Shown in pieces: positions 1 to 5,090 of a DNA stretch of 5,140 nt. Made by a program: the position numbers and the translations under genes. Numbering within the stretch: position 1 is the stretch's first letter; each line of letters begins with the position of its first letter. The stretch lies in NCBI GenBank assembly GCA_902772945.1, contig CACYCU010000126.1, positions 1-5,140 on the forward strand. The letters run 5' to 3'. Below the pieces are notes generated by a model, which was not told the DNA's origin, searched no databases, and was given only the letters and a program-made list of their open reading frames with translations. Source of the stretch: an uncultured bacterium. Lineage in GTDB: Bacteria; Cyanobacteriota; Vampirovibrionia; Gastranaerophilales; Gastranaerophilaceae.

Positions 1-1954
1 ATGATTTCATTGCGGCTTCACCAATCAAGTCAGGATCTGATACTGAGCCTACAACAAGGATATTCAATCCGGCATTTTGAGCTTTCTCCATTTCTCTGAG
101 TAATTGCGCCATAGCCTTTTGGTGGTAATTAGATATCATCTCACCAACAGAAAAATATTCAAAATTTTCAATAAACAATACTACAGATTTTTGTGGGTTA
201 GCTTCAGCTTGAGTCGTGACAATAGAAAACAATTTTTTCATAGACTGCTCGGGAGATAAACCTGAACCGAACAAATCAACATCTTTTGTCCCAAAATCCA
301 TAGTATTAACCTCAATATACGGGACTTTTGCATCACCAGCAATGGCTTTAGCTGTATATTTTCTTCCGCCACCAGGCATTCCGTCTTGAGAATATATAAT
401 AATTCCTCTTGTTCCTAATTTTTTAGATTTTATTTGTTTTACAAGAAATTCAGCTTCCTTTTTAGTTGATGTTTTACCTTTTATATCTTTTATATGCTTC
501 TTTGTTTCATATATTACTTCAATTGAGTTATCTTCATTTGCTTTCTTCAATATAGAGGTAGCTTCTTTTAAATAATTATTAACATCACTTTCGGTTATTT
601 CTTTTTTATTAATGTTATAACTTGCAATCTTTTTCATCAAGTCAATTGTCTTTTCCGGAAAAACTCCGTCTAATTGTGCAGATGCAAATGCAGCTTTTTC
701 AATTGCTGTTTTTGAAAACGGTATTTTTATACATTTTTTCATTATGTGAGGGTTTTCTTTAAAGAATTTTATCATTTGATCTGCAGTCATTCCGGGCAAT
801 GAAGTTTCCTGAAAATCGTTATATATACCTACATTCATAAATGTATAATAATTATTTTTTGTATCATAAAATAAGAATTTTACATTTGCAGGTTTATCTT
901 TGATGCTATAGACTATTTCTGATGATATTGCTACTTGAGAGGCTCCACTGCTGGTTTTTTCACCATCAGCAAGCTTCAAAAATATTGAAGACGGATCTGC
1001 TGCAATAATATATTCATGGTCCTTGTCTTTTTTGGCTTTGTTTATTGTGTCAATAAGATATTCGGGGTCAGCGTATGAGTTTAATTCAATATACTTTAAA
1101 TTTTTATTTCCTGATTTATCAATATTTTTCTTAATTGTATCCAAAAATAAATTAGGATTTTCTTTTGAATAATCATATGTTATAAACATATTTGTACCCA
1201 AAGAAAGGTTTTTTAGGACATTTTTAGCTTTATCATCATAGAATGAGAACGGGAAAAATTCATCTTTATCTTTTTTATTTCTCATTACTTTATCATTAAT
1301 ATCATCTATAAATTTATCAATAAATTTTACAAGACTATCATCATAATCATCGCCAACAGTAGCACCCAGGATGGTTGCCGGAGTAACAATTTCATTTTCT
1401 TTTCCTCTATAGCTCCAAATATAATCGATAAGTTCATCTGATAATACAGCGCCCTTGGAAGTATCAAAATTTTCCGGTCTATTTTTATCCAAAATATCTC
1501 TAGATTCTTTTACATATCTTTTTATAACAGGCATTATTTTTTTTCTTATGTCTTTATCTGAGAATATAGCATAAGAGGCATTTTCGCCAATAAAGCTTAC
1601 CATTTCAGGAGCTTTATCTGAACTAAAATCTTTAACCCCGTTTTCAAGATCACACATGTAATTATAAACTTCGTTTATGCTATCATATATCACATGCATA
1701 GGTGTTACGGTATTATATTTTGTTTCATTAGAAATGTCATATAATCTTTTAAAATTTGATTTGCAAGAAGCATCTGCATACATCATTATATTCTCGAGTT
1801 TTTTTTCGTTACTGTTTTTTTTATTGGCACTGCCTGAAAAAGAAACAGCATCAATAGGTGCTGATTGAAAAATTCTGTTTGAATTCTTATAATTATTTTT
1901 ATTATTCGCTTTATAGTTGTTAAATAGCGGCATAATGCCAATCTTTGTTATCAT
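1..1954 (-). CDS. Chimeric Clp/FtsH-like AAA+ pseudo-ATPase, C-terminus outside window
   Basis: The frame is open from ATG 1954 to the left edge (651 codons). GGAG at 1963-1966 lies 8 nt before the start, and the ATG at 1968 is out of frame and stops at once. Residues 1-30 are Asn/Lys-rich, followed by VSFSG (37-41). Residues 60-215 show two Clp_N-like repeats (VTPMH 83-87, IVTP 189-192). Residues 240-450 follow the Clp first ATPase domain, with no Walker A, Walker B reduced to D318-P319, the trans Arg fingers replaced (YNDFQ 378-382 where Clp has ERRFQ), and a lid with PEKTIDLM (433-440; Clp PDKAIDLI). Residues 490-651 follow FtsH: GMPGGGRK (525-532) for GPPGTGKT, AKAIAGDAKVP nearly intact, LFIEN (593-597) for FIDE, and S639 for the sensor-1 Asn. 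No membrane segment is seen. Homology is by eye. Inferred role: a non-hydrolysing scaffold, adaptor or regulator of AAA+ machines. A C-terminal peptidase domain cannot be excluded. Confidence 0.85.
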   Translation of the reverse strand, partial: MITKIGIMPLFNNYKANNKNNYKNSNRIFQSAPIDAVSFSGSANKKNSNEKKLENIMMYADASCKSNFKRLYDISNETKYNTVTPMHVIYDSINEVYNYMCDLENGVKDFSSDKAPEMVSFIGENASYAIFSDKDIRKKIMPVIKRYVKESRDILDKNRPENFDTSKGAVLSDELIDYIWSYRGKENEIVTPATILGATVGDDYDDSLVKFIDKFIDDINDKVMRNKKDKDEFFPFSFYDDKAKNVLKNLSLGTNMFITYDYSKENPNLFLDTIKKNIDKSGNKNLKYIELNSYADPEYLIDTINKAKKDKDHEYIIAADPSSIFLKLADGEKTSSGASQVAISSEIVYSIKDKPANVKFLFYDTKNNYYTFMNVGIYNDFQETSLPGMTADQMIKFFKENPHIMKKCIKIPFSKTAIEKAAFASAQLDGVFPEKTIDLMKKIASYNINKKEITESDVNNYLKEATSILKKANEDNSIEVIYETKKHIKDIKGKTSTKKEAEFLVKQIKSKKLGTRGIIIYSQDGMPGGGRKYTAKAIAGDAKVPYIEVNTMDFGTKDVDLFGSGLSPEQSMKKLFSIVTTQAEANPQKSVVLFIENFEYFSVGEMISNYHQKAMAQLLREMEKAQNAGLNILVVGSVSDPDLIGEAAMKS

Positions 1955-2032
1955 ATACTTTTCTCCATGGTGTTATAAAAACCCTGAATAAAAATTTTGC
2001 TAGTTTGCAATAATTTTTTACATTTTATTTAC

Positions 2033-2061
2033 TTGATTTTTAAAATTATTTGATGTATAAA
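2033..2061 (+). promoter_or_regulatory. Sigma70-type promoter for the rpsE-secY operon
   Basis: TTGATT (2033-2038) and TATAAA (2056-2061) are separated by 17 bp, and TG directly precedes the -10 box. Transcription would start near 2068, giving rpsE a leader of about 175 nt. It is the best promoter match in the divergent intergenic region and fits the absence of an upstream co-directional gene. The region is AT-rich, so chance matches are possible. Confidence 0.55.
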
Positions 2062-2077
2062 TTATATGTCAGAAAAG

Positions 2078-2086
2078 TTATCCACA
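2078..2086 (+). promoter_or_regulatory. Perfect DnaA-box 9-mer (TTATCCACA)
   Basis: TTATCCACA matches the strict E. coli R1/R4 DnaA box exactly. It lies about 10 nt after the predicted start site of the rpsE operon, where bound DnaA could affect transcription. I see no second perfect copy in the window, so an origin is not supported. A single 9-mer can occur by chance. Confidence 0.3.
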
Positions 2087-2096
2087 AATATGTATT

Positions 2097-2124
2097 CCAA
2101 AGGCAATTATTTTGCATTATTTGG
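2097..2124 (+). promoter_or_regulatory. Hairpin in the rpsE mRNA leader
   Basis: CCAAA (2097-2101) pairs with TTTGG (2120-2124). Inside it, GCAA (2103-2106) pairs with TTGC (2112-2115) around the loop TTATT. The two stems are separated by an asymmetric internal loop. The structure is AT-rich and modest. It could be part of a regulatory leader or simply chance pairing. Confidence 0.3.
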
Positions 2125-2153
2125 CATATTTGAAAAGTTAAATAAATTTAAAA

Positions 2154-2220
2154 GAGATTCTTCGGCATTCTGTCATTCTGAGCCTAAACGGCGAAGAATC
2201 TCAAAAAGCCTCAGAATGAC
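2154..2220. repeat. Interlocked double inverted repeat (A-B-A'-B'), REP/MITE-like
   Basis: Arm A, GAGATTCTTCG (2154-2164), is perfectly complementary to A' (2192-2202). Arm B, GTCATTCTGAG (2172-2182), is perfectly complementary to B' (2210-2220). The A-B and A'-B' spacers are both 7 bp and the central spacer is 9 bp, so the element is symmetric. Because the two pairs interleave, the stems cannot nest; as RNA they would be exclusive alternatives or an H-type pseudoknot. The arm sequences recall the dispersed GTCATTCTGAG/GAAGAATCTC repeats found in many bacterial genomes (from memory). Such repeats often yield spurious ORFs ending in peptides like SLRMT, as the small reading frame across this site does. 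The element ends 10 nt before the rpsE ribosome binding site. Confidence 0.7.
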
Positions 2221-2243
2221 TAATCAAATGAAAGGTAAAATCA

Positions 2244-2876
2244 ATGGATTTAGAAAACAAAGAAGAATTAGTTGTTGAAGAAACTGTAGAATCTGCAGAA
2301 GTATCAGAAACTGTTGAAGCAGCAGCTGAAGAAGAAAAACCTCGCAAAAGAGGACGTGGTAAAAAACAAAAAATAGAGACAACTGAAGAAAAACCACAAT
2401 CTGAATGGATTGAAAGAGTTGTTCAAATTAGCCGTGTAACAAAAGTTGTTAAAGGTGGTAAAAAACTTAGCTTCCGTGCAATCGTCATAGTAGGTAACAG
2501 AAAAGGTCAAGTAGGCGTAGGTTGTGCTAAAGCTTCTGAAGTTATTATCGCAATTCAAAAAGCAATTGCTGACGGAAGAAAAAATCTTATCACTGTACCT
2601 ATTTTCAAAACAACAATTCCTCACCCTATTACAGGTCGTTCAGGAGCCGGTTCTGTTATGTTAAGACCTGCCTCACAAGGTACAGGTATTATTGCCGGAG
2701 GTGCTGTAAGATTAGTTCTTGAACTTGCAGGTATTGAAAACATATTAGCAAAATCATTAGGTTCAAAAGCACCTTTAAATGCGGCTAATGCTACATTAGA
2801 AGCTTTAAAAGCTTTGACTCCGTTTAATGAAGTTGCTAAAAAACGCGGTTTAACAATGGCTGAATTGTTAAATTAA
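2244..2876 (+). CDS. rpsE: 30S ribosomal protein S5 with long charged N-terminal extension
   Basis: S5 is a small-subunit protein on the back of the 30S body, near the mRNA entry and decoding region. It contributes to accuracy, and changes in its VKGG loop cause spectinomycin resistance in other bacteria. Residues 55-120 form the N-terminal RNA-binding domain: WIERVVQI, VVKGGKKLSFRA (68-79) and GNRKGQVGVG (84-93). The C-terminal fold carries PASQGTGIIAGGAVR (142-156) and NILAKSLGS. Its 210 residues exceed E. coli's 167, mainly because of residues 1-53: an acidic stretch (1-31) followed by a basic patch, KPRKRGRGKKQK (32-43). The start is the only Met before the core, with AAAGG (2231-2235) 8 nt upstream. 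The core looks cyanobacteria-like. It is first in its operon; the usual upstream neighbour rplR is missing. Confidence 0.97.
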   Translation: MDLENKEELVVEETVESAEVSETVEAAAEEEKPRKRGRGKKQKIETTEEKPQSEWIERVVQISRVTKVVKGGKKLSFRAIVIVGNRKGQVGVGCAKASEVIIAIQKAIADGRKNLITVPIFKTTIPHPITGRSGAGSVMLRPASQGTGIIAGGAVRLVLELAGIENILAKSLGSKAPLNAANATLEALKALTPFNEVAKKRGLTMAELLN

Positions 2877-2902
2877 TAATACTTTAAGGAAGGAAAATTA
2901 TA

Positions 2903-3088
2903 ATGGCTAAAAATAAACAAATAAAAATTAAATTAACAGGAAGCCTTATCGGTGCATCAGAAAAACAACGCAAAGTTGTAGCCGGTTTAGGATTAAAAAA
3001 ACAAAATCAAGTAGTAGAACACTATGATTCTGCAACTATTTTAGGTATGGTAAACAAAGTACCTCATTTAGTTACTATAGTTGAATAA
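2903..3088 (+). CDS. rpmD: 50S ribosomal protein L30
   Basis: L30 is a small single-domain protein on the solvent side of the large subunit. The 61 residues match the family length (58-60). They show the expected order: a basic first strand (IKIKLTGSLIGA), the helix region with K-x-R-K-V and the GLGLKK motif (29-34), V-V-E-H, then the GMVNKVPHLVTIVE end that parallels GMINAVSFMVKVEE in E. coli. It starts 26 bp after the rpsE stop, with a strong AAGGAAGG (2886-2893) 9 nt before ATG. Position between rpsE and rplO is standard for the spc operon. L30 is absent from photosynthetic cyanobacteria and chloroplasts, so it counts against that placement. The long structured gap that follows is unusual. 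Confidence 0.95.
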   Translation: MAKNKQIKIKLTGSLIGASEKQRKVVAGLGLKKQNQVVEHYDSATILGMVNKVPHLVTIVE

Positions 3089-3113
3089 AGTTGAGACTCG
3101 TTAGTTTCAGCTT
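3088..3113 (+). promoter_or_regulatory. 11-bp RNA hairpin at the rpmD stop codon
   Basis: The arms at 3088-3098 and 3103-3113 pair over all 11 positions, two of them G-U, around the 4-nt loop CGTT. The left arm begins with the last base of the rpmD stop codon. No T-run follows (next is CCAATAT), so it is not a standard intrinsic terminator. The G-U pairs mean the stem is good on the plus-strand RNA but not on the opposite strand. It could stabilise the upstream message, mark a processing site, or bind a regulatory ribosomal protein. Confidence 0.5.
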
Positions 3114-3122
3114 CCAATATAC

Positions 3123-3172
3123 TGATTGCGTATAACAGACGTAGTTTCTGTGACAGTGTAAGCGAGCAATCA
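3123..3172 (+). promoter_or_regulatory. Second stem-loop structure before rplO
   Basis: TGATTGC (3123-3129) pairs perfectly with GCAATCA (3166-3172). Inside, TATA (3131-3134) can pair with TGTA (3157-3160), and ACAGA (3135-3139) with TCTGT (3147-3151) around a 7-nt loop, giving an elongated structure with internal loops. It ends 10 nt before the rplO ribosome binding site (AAAGGA, 3183-3188). Together with the preceding hairpin it fills most of the 107-bp rpmD-rplO gap. It could be a regulatory mRNA structure or a decayed repeat. Confidence 0.4.
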
Positions 3173-3195
3173 TACAAAGAATAAAGGAAATTAAA

Positions 3196-3642
3196 ATGAC
3201 AATTACATTAGAAGATTTGAGACCTTCAGAAGGTTCAACTCACAAAATTAAAAGAGTAGGCAGAGGACGTTCATCAGGCAGAGGTAAAACATCTTGCCGC
3301 GGCCATAACGGTGAAGGACAAAGATCAGGAAGTTCTTCAAAAAGAGGTTTTGAAGGCGGTCAAATGCCTGGATACAGACAAATGCCAAAATTAAAAGGTT
3401 TTAAATTAATTAATCAACTTCAATATGCAGAAATTAATGTTGGAAGAATTGCTCAATACGGTCTTAAAGAAGTTTCATTAGAAGCTCTTGTAGAATTGGG
3501 CAGAGTATCTAAAGATTGTGTTGGATTAAGAGTTTTAGGTAACGGGGAACTAAAAGGTGCTGTTACTGTAAAAGCTTGCTATGTAACACCATCAGCTAAA
3601 GAAAAAATTGAAAAAGCAGGCGGAAAGGTTGAGTTAGTATAA
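3196..3642 (+). CDS. rplO: 50S ribosomal protein L15
   Basis: L15 binds 23S rRNA through a long basic N-terminal tail and supports late assembly of the 50S subunit. The 148 residues are close to E. coli's 144. The extended Gly/Arg-rich tail (about 1-60) has GRGRSSGRGKTSCRGH, then KRGFEGGQMPGYRQMPKLKGF. The globular domain ends with the L15 signature around VTVKACYVTPSAKEKIEKAGG (last part of the protein). The start is ATG 3196 with AAAGGA (3183-3188) 7 nt upstream, and the N-terminus TLEDLRPSEGS aligns with E. coli LNTLSPAEGS. The stop codon overlaps the secY ATG by one base (TAATG), so secY translation is probably coupled to rplO. Confidence 0.97.
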   Translation: MTITLEDLRPSEGSTHKIKRVGRGRSSGRGKTSCRGHNGEGQRSGSSSKRGFEGGQMPGYRQMPKLKGFKLINQLQYAEINVGRIAQYGLKEVSLEALVELGRVSKDCVGLRVLGNGELKGAVTVKACYVTPSAKEKIEKAGGKVELV

Positions 3643-4979
3643 TGGCACAGGGAATTAAAATGCCTACAACTGATGATTTGATGTCAATGTGGCAAGCTTC
3701 AGGATTAAAAGAAAAAATTCTTTTTACATTCCTAATGATTGCAGCATTCAGATTTGGCGTTCAAATGCCTTTGTTTGGTATTAATAATCAAATTTTTTCA
3801 AACATTGCACAGGGAAACAACATTATAGGTTTTCTTGACTTGTTTTCAGGCGGTGCGCTTGGTAAAGTATCAATCTTTGCTTTAGGTATTGGACCGTTCA
3901 TCACGTCATCAATTATCATACAACTTGTTTCTGTAGTTATTCCATCATTAGAAAAATTGCAGAAAGAAGAAGGGGAAGCAGGAAGAAGAAAATTGTCACA
4001 ATACACACGTATTTTTACAGTTGTTCTTGCTGTATTTCAATCATTAATCTTTATGTTATATTTGCACCACCTTCCCGGTGCTGTACTTCCTAATGTTAAT
4101 CCTATAATGTTCTTTATAAGTTCAATTATAGTTTTAACATCAGGTTCTGTACTTGTAATGTGGATATCTGAACTTATCACAGAACGCGGAATCGGAAACG
4201 GCGGCTCATTGATAATCTTTATAGGTATCCTATCAGGAATTCCTGTATATGCATCAAGAACTGCACAAATTGTTGCAAATAACTCTATGATGCAAATTGG
4301 ATTGGCTACATTACTTTTAATATTCTTTGCTGCTATGATATTTATCGTAATTATGCAAGAAGCAGTTAGAAAAGTTATTATTGTTAATCCAAAAAGACAA
4401 GTCGGAAACAAAGTTTATGGCGGTATGAATTCGTTTATTCCGTTTAAACTTAATCCGGGCGGCGTTATGCCGATTATCTTTGCGATAGCAATTTTGCTTT
4501 TCCCGTCAACTGTACTTAGTTTGGTGGGTCAAGCTAATTTTAAAAGTGAAGCTGTAAAGAGTATAGTTGTACATTTCACTCAGATTATGAGTCCTGACGG
4601 AATTGTATATTATGTATTATACTTTTTGCTTATTGTTGCACTAACATTTTTCTATGCATCAATTATGCCGAACATGCAGCCGAAAGATATTGCAGATAAC
4701 TTAAAGAAATATGGTTCATCAATTCCTGGCGTAAAACCCGGAAGACCAACAGCTGAAGCCCTTGATAAAATCTTAACTAAAACAACATTTATCGGAGCTA
4801 TGGGACTTGGTATAATTGCGTTAGTTCCTTCACTTGCAAGTTATGTTACTAATATCAAAACTTTGCAAGGAATAGGTGCTACATCTCTTATAATCATGGT
4901 TGGTGTTGCTCTTGACTTAATAAATCAAGTTAGAACACACCTGTTGGCAAGAAACTATGAATCATTCTTAAAAGAATAA
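3642..4979 (+). CDS. secY: Protein translocase channel subunit SecY
   Basis: SecY is the pore of the SecYEG channel in the cytoplasmic membrane; it exports unfolded proteins with SecA and inserts membrane proteins from ribosomes. The 445 residues suit a ten-helix SecY. Helices lie near 25-45, the 62-100 plug/TM2 region, 121-141, 155-177, 186-206, 217-237, 273-295, 320-341, 381-401 and 408-428. Signature 1 is LFSGGALGKVSIFALGIGPF (67-86), and signature 2 is MWISELITERGIGNGGSLII (173-192). TM7 opens with NPGGVMPIIFA. The C5 loop (345-378) has MQPKDIADNLKKYG, then IPGVKPGRPTAE, where E. coli's Arg357 is Lys365. The end has the usual YESF. The start is uncertain: ATG 3642 overlaps the rplO stop, while ATG 3660 (439 residues) has AGGGA 6 nt upstream. 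A terminator follows directly, so adk and infA are not joined to it. Confidence 0.97.
   Translation: MAQGIKMPTTDDLMSMWQASGLKEKILFTFLMIAAFRFGVQMPLFGINNQIFSNIAQGNNIIGFLDLFSGGALGKVSIFALGIGPFITSSIIIQLVSVVIPSLEKLQKEEGEAGRRKLSQYTRIFTVVLAVFQSLIFMLYLHHLPGAVLPNVNPIMFFISSIIVLTSGSVLVMWISELITERGIGNGGSLIIFIGILSGIPVYASRTAQIVANNSMMQIGLATLLLIFFAAMIFIVIMQEAVRKVIIVNPKRQVGNKVYGGMNSFIPFKLNPGGVMPIIFAIAILLFPSTVLSLVGQANFKSEAVKSIVVHFTQIMSPDGIVYYVLYFLLIVALTFFYASIMPNMQPKDIADNLKKYGSSIPGVKPGRPTAEALDKILTKTTFIGAMGLGIIALVPSLASYVTNIKTLQGIGATSLIIMVGVALDLINQVRTHLLARNYESFLKE
3649..3653 (+). promoter_or_regulatory. Possible ribosome binding site for a later secY start
   Basis: AGGGA lies 6 nt before the in-frame ATG at 3660 (Met7 of the longer SecY). 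The upstream ATG at 3642 has only AAAGG at 3625-3629, 13 nt away, and would rely on coupling to the rplO stop. Either start keeps the first membrane helix, so the choice affects only six N-terminal residues. Confidence 0.35.
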
Positions 4980-4996
4980 ACATTTTTTTAATATAT

Positions 4997-5030
4997 AAAT
5001 CGCCTCTAATATACTTAGAGGTGATTTTTT
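4997..5030 (+). terminator. Intrinsic terminator after secY
   Basis: The arms at 4999-5009 and 5015-5025 form an 11-bp stem with one G-U pair (G5002/T5022) around the loop TATAC, extendable by two A-T pairs. It is followed directly by a T-run to 5030. It lies 20 nt after the secY stop and should end the operon. On the opposite strand the tail after the stem is less T-rich, so rightward termination is the main reading. Confidence 0.88.
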
Positions 5031-5060
5031 ATGCAAACAATAAGCATAAAGTAGAATGAA

Positions 5061-5087
5061 TTGCCTCATAAAAACTTGTACTATAAA
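5061..5087 (+). promoter_or_regulatory. Possible promoter after the secY terminator
   Basis: TATAAA (5082-5087) is preceded by TTGCCT (5061-5066) with a short 15-bp spacer. A transcript would begin near 5094 and run into the structured sequence at the right edge. The -10 box is good, but the spacing is poor and the region is AT-rich. Confidence 0.25.
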
Positions 5088-5090
5088 TAT

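Noticed and set aside
1677..1868. Plus-strand frame with hydrophobic stretches
   Set aside because: It is antisense to the continuous 651-codon minus-strand gene and has no clear ribosome binding site; the hydrophobicity comes from AT-rich composition.
1972..1977. TATAAC on the minus strand as a -10 box for the left-hand gene
   Set aside because: No acceptable -35 box at 16-18 bp, and it would give a leader of only about 10 nt; I could not choose a minus-strand promoter with confidence.
2078..2220. Replication origin in the intergenic region
   Set aside because: Only one DnaA box, no cluster of boxes and no dnaA or dnaN nearby.
2066..2278. Small plus-strand reading frame (70 codons) starting at the predicted transcription start
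   Set aside because: It runs through the interlocked repeat, whose translation gives the usual spurious HSEPKRRRISKSLRMT text, overlaps the start of rpsE, and has no ribosome binding site. A leaderless peptide is possible but unsupported.
2304..2624. Minus-strand frame inside rpsE
   Set aside because: Shadow of S5; Phe/Ser/Cys-rich composition is the antisense of Lys/Glu codons.
3088..3113. Intrinsic terminator between rpmD and rplO
   Set aside because: The stem is good but no T-run follows, and rplO-secY have no obvious promoter of their own.
4155..4163. Near-match to a DnaA box inside secY (minus strand, one mismatch)
   Set aside because: It is within conserved coding sequence (MWIS) and is explained by codon choice.
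3788..4411. Two minus-strand frames inside secY
   Set aside because: Shadows of the SecY coding sequence, with no independent start signals or family resemblance.
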